Shown in pieces: positions 1-16,935 of a DNA stretch of 64,000 nt. This DNA comes from Leuctra nigra. Lineage: Eukaryota > Arthropoda > Insecta > Plecoptera > Leuctridae. The stretch covers positions 18,229,409 through 18,293,408 of the forward strand of contig OW203765.1 in assembly GCA_934045905.1 (NCBI GenBank). Reading direction: 5' to 3'. Every line of letters begins with the position of its first letter. Position 1 is the first letter of the stretch. Position numbers and translations under genes: made by a program. The notes below the pieces were generated by a model. The model was not told where the DNA came from. It made no database searches and saw nothing but the letters and a program-made list of their open reading frames with translations.

Positions 1-77
1 GGACAGTCCTACTAAAAACGGCGATGTTCAATGAGTAAAAACGGAAAACGCAAAACGTAAAAACGGTCTATGTGGAC
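1..77. mobile_element. MITE right end, cut by window edge
   Basis: The end around 57-77 (ACGGTCTATGTGGAC) is the inverse of the left terminus of the complete element at 5750-5879. Both copies have subterminal AAAACGCAAAA-type sequence and are followed by CCAGCTT. No coding capacity. This is the truncated second copy of a two-copy family in the window. Confidence 0.6.
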
Positions 78-84
78 CCAGCTT

Positions 85-1062
85 AAATAATTACAAATCT
101 CCAAAAAATGTAATCAATAATTACATACCATTAAATTATATGACTGCTGAAATTAACTATGTTCAATCCATCTTGGTATTCTTCACTCACCCAAACCTAT
201 AAACATTTCTAACCTCTGATCTCCCATGTTTATTCAGGAGTAAAAAACTACTTCTGCCTCCAAGCTTCTAGATTAATATTTCGTAACTGCTTAATGCAGT
301 CGTACCCGTGAATATGAGACATTGTTGACACTTGCACTTTGAACTTCATTGATATGCGTAGATAGAATTTCCATCATGTAAATCAGTTTTTTGATTGCTC
401 AATTGTATGTCAACAACAACTGTGTTTTTAGAACTTCTCTTGCATACCTAAAAAAAACATTGTTTACTTTTATCATGCTTAAAATAAGTTATCTAGTATT
501 TCTGATTTTTATATTTTGAAAGTCTTGAGACAGAAAATAGGTCTTAGATGAATTTACTATTTGTATTTGTATTTTTTCTTCAAGAAAATATCAAAATAAC
601 TATTAATTTTGTATATTTTATGTTAAAGAATTTACGGAAATTGCGACTTTTACATAATAATAAATAATCTGAATGTTGTTACAAATTCGGCTCTTTTAAT
701 TATTAACATTAACAAAGATTCTGCCTTTAAATTTTTTAATTAAATGAATTAATTTTGAATTAATCAATAATTGTTTTTTAAATGCTATGTTTCTTTTATG
801 AAATTGAGGAAACACGTGCATCTCAATTGTTAATTATTGTCACTTTACCATGAGCTCAATAGGCATATTTCCTGTGCGCTGATGATATCAAGACTAATTA
901 GCAGTTATACTTGAATTAATTGCAGTTTTCACTGCACATTAGGACGGATGTTTTGCTTATTGACAGCTGTAACTACCTAATTGCTGCTTCTACAAGGCCA
1001 CTAGGTCTTGCATTACATATCTGTTTTTAACAAGAGTTTACATGAATGGAATACTACTTTAT
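85..1062. other. AT-rich non-coding stretch
   Basis: Mostly A/T runs. I see no exon with recognisable protein similarity, no RNA gene and no clear repeat. It could be AGPS intron, because the 5' exons of that gene are missing from the window. Confidence 0.5.
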
Positions 1063-1082
1063 TTAATTAAGAAGTTTGTGCC

Positions 1083-1425
1083 GCACCACTGCTACCTTGA
1101 AGCGGTGGTGAGGCTTAAGGAGCCAACTCACATTACAAGTTAGTCCCAACTGAGTGCAGTTCAGGGTCGACCTAGTCCCATACCCTCCCTTGAATTTGCG
1201 GTCCCCTTGGGCCGGCCTCCCCCCTCGAAATGGTGATCCCCCTGAAATCTGGTCCCGCCGGCCTGAACCCTTCCGCAGCCCCATTCGAGACTGGCCTTCC
1301 CACCAGTGCTGGACTCCCCAGGACCGGGCCCCTTTGGTCGACCCCTATGATCACCACATATTATCAACACATATAAAACTTAAAGTGCGCAAAAGGCCTC
1401 GCTGTCGACGCACTTTTAAAAACTA
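1083..1425. repeat. GC-rich dispersed repeat, copy A
   Basis: A GC-rich island in AT-rich surroundings. It shares long blocks with 7170-7480, for example AGTGCAGT(T/C)CAGGGTCGAC, GGGCCGGCCTCCCCCCTCGA and ATGGTGATCCCCCTGAAATC. Both copies end near GTGCGCAA. It opens with an imperfect CACCACTGC / GCGGTGGTG pairing. ORFs on both strands reflect base composition, not a gene. Class unknown; a SINE or MITE is possible. Confidence 0.65.
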
Positions 1426-2343
1426 ATATACTAGGTACTGCTACTCAGAAGTTTGTGACTTTCAGAAAGCAGTTAGTACTATTATTTTTAATGTGGGATA
1501 AATAGTTTTCAAGGAATCTATGTACAATATATTTTATAACAATTTTAAACGCTACAAGTAACATGACCTTATCTTTTGCAATATTGTCTGGGCAACAAAG
1601 TCTTCACCCTCGGTTTTTTCTCGACAAAATATTCCATGACGTTTCATTTTGATTACAATTAATGAAAATTATATTTTTTTTGGACGATAGTAACTGTGTG
1701 TGATCTTTACAAATTTACTTGAATAAAATATCGTGAAACATCTCTACCCAATATGAGCATCGTCAATTTCATTTGCAAGCATTAACATAATGCAGCATTA
1801 TGTTATTGTAATACTATTGATTACATTCAGTGACGTTGATCAAGTATGTCACAACAATTTCTTATGACTGTTTTGAGAAAACTCTCTCCATCATACACAA
1901 TGATTGTATAACAATGACTATAATCTTGACTTTTAATTCTTTGACCCACCCGACCCATGATAATATATTTGGTACACATACGTATTAAGTGCTCTGCCAG
2001 ATGTATAATGACTAATGAATAACAATGGCATGATGGATACTACTCATAGTGTTTTACTGTACATTTCCTTTTAAAAGCTGAATAATAGAATAATCAATTT
2101 TATAAAATATGAACCATTCTTCCGCACCTACTGCTTCTCAATTTTTTGTAATGAAAAATAATTTAGGCACATAATACCTCAGTTTACTCTGTATCATGAG
2201 AAAAGTGGAACGTAATAATTTGTATAATCTAAGTAGGTCTTCTTTGGCATACGGATACAAATGTAATTCTGATAAATAAAACCTTACCATTAGTTACACT
2301 GTTGGTAGAACCACTCTTCAATGGAAAATAATCTGGAGGTAAT
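1426..2343. other. AT-rich non-coding stretch
   Basis: No convincing exon, RNA gene or repeat seen. Likely AGPS intron or upstream DNA. Confidence 0.5.
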
Positions 2344-2351
2344 GTGTACGT

Positions 2352-2560
2352 CAGCAGTCAGCAACCTGCGGCTCCTTAGTGGTTCTTGAGTGGCTCTTTA
2401 AAATTTAAATAAAGGGGGATTCGCAAAATTATCAAAAAAAACTAGAAGTGCAATTTATTATTTTCAGTATTTTGTATTTGATTGTCTCTACTGCAGCTCC
2501 CAGTACCTATTATCTAATTTATTAATTGGTTCCTTGACCAAAAAAGGTTGCCGACCCCTG
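2352..2560. mobile_element. hAT-type non-autonomous transposon
   Basis: The left end CAGCAGTCAGCAACC mirrors the right end GGTTGCCGACCCCTG. It is flanked by 8-bp duplications GTGTACGT (2344-2351) and GTGTAGGT (2561-2568) with one mismatch. An 8-bp target duplication and a CAGNGGTCGGCAACC-like terminus are typical of the hAT superfamily. The 209-bp body is AT-rich and encodes no transposase. Confidence 0.8.
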
Positions 2561-2571
2561 GTGTAGGTAGT

Positions 2572-3465
2572 TGAGCGAGCGTCTCCTTTTGACTCGTTTG
2601 ACACGGACCTCTGTTTTTTTTTGTTTTTGTTTTTGTCTGCTATCTGGAGCAATGGTAGTCGCACCGTTTCACCGATCGATCTGAAATTTTGCACATATGT
2701 AGAGACAACCTTTTCTGTTTCCTGACCCTAATTTTTTTTTGAAATCCATTGATTGGTTAAAATTTAAAAAAACATCTCCTGATAGGCTGAAAAATGAAAA
2801 TGGTCTTCGACAAATGTGATCAACCTTATATTTTGCATGGTCATTAAGACCAACATTGTCTCTTATTTTACAAATTTTCAGCCAAATCCTCTCATTGGTT
2901 TAAATTTAAAAAAAATATTTAATGTGCTTTTTGAAATTTAAACCAGAATTGTTTGTCCGATCAACTTAAAAATTTGCATGGTCATCGGGTCCAACATTAT
3001 CTGTATTTTTGACAATTTTCAGAATAAACTGTGTTTAAATTCTAAAGTTATTGCCAGTTTACGGATATTTTGCGTGTTGGCTGTCATAGTTCTCGAATTT
3101 CACATTTCACGGCATCTTCGAATCTTCACTTCAAGGTTGTTAGAGCAGAAACTTTCAAACGTATATTACGAAACTGATATGACCGTTTAAATATTTTTTG
3201 AACGAGATCCTGTGATTTTTGGAAATTAACAGGGAATCATTCAATCATAAAGGTTCAATCGATCAACTTAAAACTTTGCGTGGTTATTGGGACCAATATT
3301 TTGAGAATTGTTGGAGATTTTCATACAAGTATGTGGCGAAATTCAAGAATTATTGGCTTGTCCTTATTATTGGCTAAGGACATTTTCGATGAACAGAATT
3401 TCGGTTCGAGGTGTTGCGCGTATCCGTGCTCGCTCATCAACGCGTTACTCAGAGCGTTTTCCTAG
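2572..3465 (+). mobile_element. Helitron-like non-autonomous element, copy 1
   Basis: It begins TGAGCGAGCG after a T. It ends with an AACGC/GCGTT hairpin followed by TTTTCCTAG and then T (3441-3465). A subterminal GCTCGCTCA near 3429-3437 is the inverse of the 5' end. That is the layout described for Helentron/Helitron2-derived elements (asymmetric subterminal inverted repeat, 3' hairpin, insertion next to T). The interior repeats a phrase of the kind 'ATGTTGGTCC..ATGACCATGCAAA..TTGATCGGT' about every 150 bp. No protein encoded. Confidence 0.6.
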
Positions 3466-3509
3466 TTAGTTATCTACAACTGAGTGGACATTGATCGGTT
3501 ATCGATGTT

Positions 3510-3559
3510 GCACCTATCGGGGATCGCTTCACACCGCTTTACACTGAGCATTTTCCTAG
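3510..3559 (+). repeat. Extra Helitron-like 3' terminus remnant
   Basis: GGGATCGCTTCACACCGCTTT...TGAGCATTTTCCTAG|T resembles the 3' end of the adjacent element (GATCGCTCATCAACGCG...TGAGCGTTTTCCTAG|T) in diverged form. It lies about 95 bp downstream of copy 1 and may be an older nested or tandem end. Confidence 0.45.
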
Positions 3560-3739
3560 TAATATGACAATCTCATCTGACATCAGCTGACCAAAATCCA
3601 ACTCTCTGTCTCTGTCTCTATCTTTCTTTCACAACCGTATTTAAAATACGATGAAATTATTGAAATTACCTGTCCCCCAGTGAAATTAACAAGACTGAGG
3701 GCTGTTACCATAGCAACCAGACAGATTATCATGTTGTGA

Positions 3740-10756
<7,017 letters not shown>

Positions 10757-13071
10757 ACCCATCGGCCGAGGAGATTCCAATCGTTCTTTGCAGGAGAATA
10801 TGAATTATTTTGATATGAAAAACTGCCGCTCAGGCTTAGCTGCACAAAATCACTTTTTCTGGATAACTTCAGTTGTCAGAAATATTTATAATCTCTTTCA
10901 TTACTGATAACAATCCACTCGTAGATCAGAAGTTTGAGCATAGCCATTCGAGAGAGATGTATTCACGTTGTCAAATGAAGTCGAAGCGCTTCAGTCTTCT
11001 TGTATAGGTCAGATACTCGGACTCGCAAGAGTTGTATGGCAACCCAACCTGCTGATTAAGAATGCGCCCCGGCCGGTGACCCGAAGGATCTGGGTTCGAT
11101 TCCCAGTCGGGGTGCGCGTTTTTATTTCGCAGGTTCCCTTTCAAACTATTTCGTTACGTACTTAAGTGGATTAAAATCTACAAAGCTGTACCTCAGACAA
11201 AGAAGGTTAAATGTCCATTTTCACGAATTACGTTGCATACTTTTGGAATCATGTAATCAAGCTCGCTCAAATGCGAATTTAAGTCATGTTGACTGAAGTC
11301 AACAATTACAACGCTGAAGTATTATTTAGTCAATAATAGGTATGTTTGGTGTACAATTACAAATATGATTGTGTGAAGGCAGAATTACAGGTGTTTGAGC
11401 TTACCTCAAGAATCAATGAAATGGACTTTGGGCCTTCTACTTCTAGGGTTGATATTATGTGCTCCATATATTGTGGGATAATTGACATTTTAGTAGCTTT
11501 GAAGTTTTTATCAGTAGTGAGTGCCTAATTTGGCTGAGTCCTTCCACTCTTTTTTTCAAGGTGGGTACCGTCCACCCACTTAATTTGTTTATAAATGGAC
11601 TTTTACTTGTTTATTAATATGTAGTATACTATATTGCTAAACAATGATGTTGATCTCTTGCAAGAATTTACCGAAAGTATTTTACCCAGAACAGCTGCAC
11701 TTGTATTCTTTTTGAAAGAACGATTGGAATCAACTTCTTTATACCTATTTACGATCAAGAGAGGTGTCAGTATTGACACTTCCGTCAGCTTATTAATAGT
11801 CACATCACTAACAATCAATGTCATGATAAAGTTACCAGGTCAGATAATGCCACTTCACCTGTCATAATGTTTCTACTGTCTAGTCAAAGAAATCGTCACT
11901 CGATATCATAATAATGACGTATTAACAACTTTTGTTGTTCTATTTGATAACTGAAACATCTTTCATATTTTTTGTATATAATAATTGTCCCTTGATTTAT
12001 AATGCTTTTGCATTGTAGATTGTATGTAATTGCATCACACCACCGGAGCGATTATTATAATCAATGATCGTCTCATAAAATTACTGGAATGATAATTTGT
12101 ATGATCTCATTATTTTTCATTCATAAACGTCATGACAATAATTGAACTGTTTTCAAGTATTCGGTTTCCCTGATAAGTTAATTGAATTGTTGTTAGAACG
12201 TCCGCTTTCTACTTGATTATAGTGTGCGTAGCATTTATTAACCTGGTAAGCAGTAAACATCAACCAATGGAATGGGTCGATAGAATCGAGTGTATTTTCT
12301 ATGGTAGTTTAGTAAGTGTTTTAACCCCGTGTTTGTAATTTTCTTGTGATTATGCGTGTGGGCCCAGTTAGTCTTGTTAAACTTAGCTCGGTGATCTGAT
12401 TGTAAGTTTTCGTTACCAATAATAGTCGCTAAGAGTTTGTTTATTTACTTTAGTGTCATAGAGCTGGCAGAATTCCCTCACAGTAGAATTAACAAAATGC
12501 CACAAGATTTTGCCAAGAATCAAGATTATTTAATACTACATGATTGATTAGTAATTAATTACATAATGATATACAATGAACAGTATAAATTTACATAGGT
12601 AGTATTTACACATTTTATAAAGGTTTTATTAGAAATCATGCACTAATAAATTACATTCAGTCCTAAAGTAAATTGTAGACTAACATTTTACTTTCAGCGT
12701 TCCTACTTTTACTTGCAATGATATTTAGGTATTGTAAGGAGTATTATTTTAAGAACAGGCACTCGCTTAGTCACTTCTTTTGTTATGTACTTGTATTGTT
12801 TTCTTTCTCTAATAAATTAGTTTAGTGAACTTGTTGAATATCTGTTTCTTCTGACAATGTTTGGTTCTACATTATCCTCATTTTAAAAGCACTGTTTGCA
12901 AGAGCGAATTTTTGTTGTGCAATCAAAAGTCTATCCTGTGCTTTTTCAGTAGCTTTTCGCCATGGGATGTACCTACCAAATTTTACATTTGGTTGATAAA
13001 AAACTGGTTTTCGGCATTGAGTAAAATTTTTAAGTAGGTAGTAAAACATAAAATACAGTATTAAATAATAT
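10757..13071. other. Intergenic region between AGPS and Hikeshi
   Basis: AT-rich, with no further recognisable exon. It contains the AGPS 3' UTR. The first polyadenylation-like hexamer I saw is ATTAAA near 11169, with AATAAA much further on near 12811, so the cleavage site is unsettled. The tRNA-like sequence at 11064-11123 is the only structured feature noted. Confidence 0.6.
11064..11123 (+). other. tRNA-like hairpin with B box and Pol III-type terminator
   Basis: GCGCCCC (11064-11070) can pair with GGGGTGC, like an acceptor stem. CTGGG-TTCGATT-CCCAG forms a full T arm, and GGTTCGATTCC fits the B-box consensus. Five Ts follow at once, as in a Pol III terminator. Only 19 nt separate acceptor and T arm, so the D and anticodon arms are missing. 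This is not a normal tRNA; more likely a tRNA-derived SINE piece or a mini tRNA-like RNA. Confidence 0.5.
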
Positions 13072-13671
13072 TCAAGTAGTATGATTAATTCGAAGCTTTC
13101 GTTCGAAACTTGTCTGCCAGGCTTGCAGAACTGACATTGGTAAAAAGGTTTCGTGCGGTTTCGGAGTCATCTGTTCTTGTGTAATACCAAAACTCGAAGT
13201 ATAGTTTATAAAGTTCTCCAACATTTGCTCATTTATTTGAAAAATCTCGGCAGATTTTCCTAGAAGTAACGTATTTTCTAGTGCGTGAACAGTAGTAGTG
13301 GTTTCAATTGATATTCCAATTTGGGCACTGTGACAATTCAGATCAAGGCAACAGATTTTTTTGGCCGTTGGCAGTTCGTTAACATTTTCTGAAATCTCGT
13401 TGGGATTCTGATATTTGGGGATTTTGAAGATTGCAGATGGTTTGTCATTAGATATATGACCCAAGTATTGCCATGTTGATGGTCCATGTAAATCTGGCCT
13501 GCTGAAGTGCACAGAACCTGCCATGCCAACAGGGAATGGTTGAGTGCCTGTCAAAAACAGGACGATTTGGTTGATATTATCTGCATTGTGGATTTCACAA
13601 GCTAACTTTGTTTCTGCTACTTGATGAAAGTTGGTGTTCACCAATCTTCCGGAGACAATAATACCAAACAT
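13072..13671 (-). CDS. Hikeshi: Hikeshi (HSP70 nuclear import carrier)
   Basis: Single open frame of 199 codons with no intron, close to the 197 residues of human Hikeshi (C11orf73; OPI10 family). Hikeshi binds ATP-form HSP70 and FG-nucleoporins and carries HSP70 into the nucleus during heat stress. Matching blocks along the protein: start MFG.(I/L)V(S/A)GRLV; VAETKL; the hydrophobic INQIVLFLTGTQPFPVGMAG, where the family has an FPEGMGG-type motif; SVHFSRPD; WQYLGHISNDKPSAIFKI; AQIGIS(I/V)E; and near the end NYTSSFGITQEQMTP and W..SFERKL. The start is the first ATG and agrees with the family N-terminus. It is divergently arranged with BUD31. Assignment is from remembered family sequence and is strong over the whole length. 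Confidence 0.93.
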   Translation of the reverse strand: MFGIIVSGRLVNTNFHQVAETKLACEIHNADNINQIVLFLTGTQPFPVGMAGSVHFSRPDLHGPSTWQYLGHISNDKPSAIFKIPKYQNPNEISENVNELPTAKKICCLDLNCHSAQIGISIETTTTVHALENTLLLGKSAEIFQINEQMLENFINYTSSFGITQEQMTPKPHETFLPMSVLQAWQTSFERKLRINHTT

Positions 13672-13922
13672 ATCGAAACACTTGAAAAATAACGCCGCCG
13701 AGAAGCGATATCACACAACTTTTGACATTTTGTAATCGAGAACGTCGAGAACATTCTGGAAGCAAAATGCCGCCAAAATTTGAATTTCAAGGTCTCTAGA
13801 GATCTTGTGCTGCTATGACGTAGTGGCGGACAGGAAGACAACTACTGAATTGTCAAAATCAGTGTTGAAAACATACATTTTGATTTTACAAGTAAATATA
13901 ATTATAACGAGTGTTAATTATA
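13672..13922. promoter_or_regulatory. Shared bidirectional promoter region, Hikeshi / BUD31
   Basis: Only 251 bp separate the two start codons on opposite strands, so both promoters and 5' UTRs must fit here unless upstream UTR exons exist. The interval has TATGACGTAGTGGCGG (about 13814-13829) and a GAACGTCGAGAACATTC stretch near 13739. That stretch holds alternating GAA/TTC-like blocks, but I cannot claim a heat-shock element from it. No obvious TATA box for either gene. Confidence 0.6.
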
Positions 13923-16636
13923 ATGCCAAAAGTACGAAGAAGTAAGAAGTCACCGCCAGAAGGCTGGGAGCTAATCGAACCTACTTTAGAAGAATTGGAG
14001 CAGAAAATGCGTGAAGGCAAGTATCATTGCTTAGTACCTACCTATTCTAACCTCACTCGTATGCTACTAGGTAGGTAGGTAGGTAGGTAGGTAGGTAGGT
14101 ACAACACTATTTGACATACTACCTACCTATTTCTACTTAAACGTGACAACTATGTTGTTAATTCGTTAATGATCTAGTAGGTATCGATATTAAAAGTTTG
14201 TGAGATATGCACTGACTGGCTTCATATCCAGTGTGGGAATGTGAAAATCGAAATAGGCTATAGCCACTTATAAATTGATTTACCTGCCTAAGTAGGTAGG
14301 GTATAAAATAATCGGTGCCAATCCAATCACGTATAAACGGCAGTTAATAAACGTGTATTTATCTACAGCCTCATGATCAAAAGAAGTTGCGTCCTCAAAT
14401 CATACCTTCCGGATGTCAGGCCAAAACCTCACAAGACCGTGTACACTAACATTTTAGTAGACTCTGCGTACTTCTGTCGATAAAATTAAAAATATTTCCG
14501 AGCATGAGGCTGCTAGTTCCTATGGTCTAGCGTGTTTAATGGGAAAGTATTTCTTAAAGATTTCTAGGCTCACAAATTTGTATTTTATATTCTCTAGCTG
14601 AAACGGAACCACATGAAGGTAAACGCAAAGTGGAGGCTTTGTGGCCAATTTTTAAGATTCATCATCAGAAATCACGTTACATCTACGATCTCTTCTACCG
14701 ACGGAAAGCCATCAGTCGAGGTACGTTCTAGCTGCTCTAGTTTGCAGAGTTCTTCGATTGGTTTTTGAGAACAGTTACTTTATTATATTTTGACTTTACA
14801 GAGTTGTACGAGTATTGTTTGACTGAGAACATCGCTGACAAGAATCTGATTGCAAAGTGGAAGAAGCAGGGCTACGAGAACTTGTGCTGTCTGCGGTGCA
14901 TCCAAACCAGGGATACCAACTTTGGAACAAACTGTATCTGTCGAGTTCCAAAAGTCAAGCTTGAGGAAGTAAGTTATGGAGGTGAAACATGGCAACAGGG
15001 CATATCTAAGATTCTTCTGCCATCATGATCGGAAAGTGACCATTCGTATTTTGTCTGTAGGTTTTGTTCAATATAGAAGACCTCACAATTAATAACTTAT
15101 CATTTATTTATCATTGATGTCGGTAATCTTATTCTTAATTAAAGGTTACACAACAAACTAAGGTGTACCTGTTACCATAGGCAGCGTGTTTAGACTACAG
15201 ATAGCTCTGCAAAAAGTACATACAGAGCCACCTAAGCTGTGGGAAGGAAGCTTACCTTTGGATGCCTTTGGCAAGGCGTCCAAGTCGCTGCAGTTATACG
15301 TTATGTTACTGCACATATTACGCATTATCACTCCTTAAAATTTACACAAGTTTATCTAATGTTTATTTGCCTACAAAATATTAATAAGAAAATGTTTACA
15401 ATTTAACTGAATCTGATCACAATAGTAATTTGCGTGACTTGGTTCTGATTCCGAAATATTGTGATTACATTTGTTGATATTTGATCGGTTGCTAGGTCAC
15501 GGCCAATGAGAAATTAAACAGTTGAAGATCATTCCCACAAATGTTGCTTATTTCTTTCACTCGTGGCGCTGGGGGTATGAACTCTCGGTGCCCATATCAG
15601 CAAATTATTTTTAATTGCATCTCTTGCATTTTTCTTAATAATAATTGGAATATTTGGGCAGATTCTGTATTTTTTTTAAGATTGATTGCCTTCTAGTACT
15701 GTAAAATCTTGTGTGCGTGTAGGTACCTACTGATAATCTAATTTGGCCCCCCATTTGATTTGAATGTACTTTTTGACGACCGAGGAGTTTGGTAGATTCT
15801 CTATTCATGCTTTGCACGTGCGTCTTTTGTTTTACATCAACAATGTAAAAAAGTATATTTTCGGCCATATTGGTGATAGCTGTCAATTCGATTTAAACTA
15901 ATTATTATCGGTTATAGTCAAAGATAGTTTGTAAATAAGTGGTTTTATACCTATAAGAACTTCTTCTGTAGCTTACAATTGCACAGGTAAACCATAAATA
16001 ATATCAAAAAGTACTGAAAAACAGATTGACAGCCGTTCTGACATGTATCCCCAAAATGGCCGCGCAACAATGAGATGACGTCACGTGCAAAGCATGAATA
16101 GGGAAGTCTCCTATAAATTAGATTTAAAAATAAGTGTAGGTATTTATTATTATGGAAGTTAAGACGTTGCTAAACACAGATTTATGTTATTACTTTTGTT
16201 GTGGGTTGAACAGTTTTCTCAGAATTGATTTACAAGTTTGATAGATTTCTTCTAACTTTAAAACAGGAAAATTGACATTGATGTCATAATTCTTATGTCA
16301 TGGCAACAAAGTATATCACAATGGTAACACATTGTTGTGGACATAGAAATTACATCACTTTCCTGAATCTCAGTACATGCCATTTTTCTTTCCAAAATGT
16401 CCCATGACATTTAAAATTGATTTTTATGAATGAAAATTTTCAATTTTTCAAATGTGAGTGTTTGTGATTATTATTTGTGAATTGTGTTGTTATTTACGCA
16501 TTTACCGTAATAAAATTGGAGGAGACTTCCCTATTGTGGTCATCTCTGAGTGATTATTGTCTAATTAGTTTGGTAATTGTTTCAGGGAAGAATCGTCGAG
16601 TGTATCCACTGCGGATGTCGCGGATGTTCCGGTTAA
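13923..16636 (+). CDS. BUD31: BUD31 / G10 spliceosome protein (four exons)
   Basis: Small zinc-binding core component of the activated spliceosome, nuclear. Exons are 13923-14016, 14598-14720, 14802-14968 and 16586-16636 (TAA), 435 nt in all, encoding 144 residues, the same length as human BUD31. It starts [20 protein letters not shown]. The body holds [13 protein letters not shown], the [17 protein letters not shown] block and [20 protein letters not shown]. Cysteines in CCLRC, NCIC and the terminal [12 protein letters not shown] are the zinc ligands expected of the family. Intron 1 has a GC-AG boundary (AG|GCAAGT at 14017); using the GT 4 nt further on would meet a stop. Introns 2 and 3 are GT-AG. 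Intron 1 carries a GGTA tandem repeat, and intron 3 (about 1.6 kb) an inverted repeat. Identity near certain. Confidence 0.97.
14068..14101. repeat. (GGTA)n microsatellite in BUD31 intron 1
   Basis: About eight GGTA units starting 51 nt after the GC-type donor. Isolated GTAGGT/ACCTAC words are common throughout the window (for example 26580-26710). Confidence 0.9.
14366..14520. repeat. Dispersed repeat, copy in BUD31 intron 1
   Basis: AGCCTCATG near the left is mirrored by GCATGAGGCT at the right. The segment CACAAGACCGTG followed by TAGACTCTGCGTACTT recurs at 43855-43910, and GAAGTTGCGTC has a partner AAGTTGCGTC at 43810. A short transposon-like family with at least two copies. Confidence 0.5.
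15790..16113. repeat. Imperfect inverted repeat in BUD31 intron 3
   Basis: CTATTCATGCTTTGCACGTG near 15800 is mirrored by CACGTGCAAAGCATGAATAG near 16082-16101. Inverted similarity continues inward through CGGCCAT / ATGGCCG and GCTGTCAAT / ATTGACAGC. Probably a decayed fold-back or MITE. The right arm carries TGACGTCACGTG. Confidence 0.6.
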
Positions 16637-16770
16637 TCTCGTCATCGGATTACGATCATCGGAAGACGCCTACAATCATTGCTACGCGGCAAACTACAAA
16701 CAACCAGCACCAAAATGTGACACGGGAGTGTATTGATGTAAAAAGCATAGTCCAGTTATGTGTTTTACAA

Positions 16771-16776
16771 TTTATT
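16771..16776 (-). terminator. Candidate innexin polyadenylation signal
   Basis: AATAAA on the minus strand, 160 bp past the innexin stop codon. It lies inside the BUD31 3' UTR. Confidence 0.45.
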
Positions 16777-16895
16777 TATGAACAAATCACTTCATGTCAC
16801 TATGAAGTCTGAAAATAAGTTTAGTTACTACGTATAATATATATATATTATGGATGGAATCACTTTCTTATTACTAAGTTACAATTGACATTTTA

Positions 16896-16901
16896 AATAA
16901 A
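16896..16901 (+). terminator. BUD31 polyadenylation signal
   Basis: AATAAA 260 bp after the BUD31 stop, followed by GAACTTGTACCTAGTGTAG. The best 3' end candidate for BUD31. Confidence 0.6.
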
Positions 16902-16935
16902 GGAACTTGTACCTAGTGTAGAACTACGCATACGA

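Noticed and set aside
1154..1426. ORFs in the GC-rich islands at 1154-1426 and 7151-7409
   Set aside because: The islands are two copies of a dispersed repeat, the frames differ between copies and nothing resembles a protein family.
13338..13529. 63-codon alternate frame inside Hikeshi
   Set aside because: Out-of-frame overlap with an unambiguous gene.
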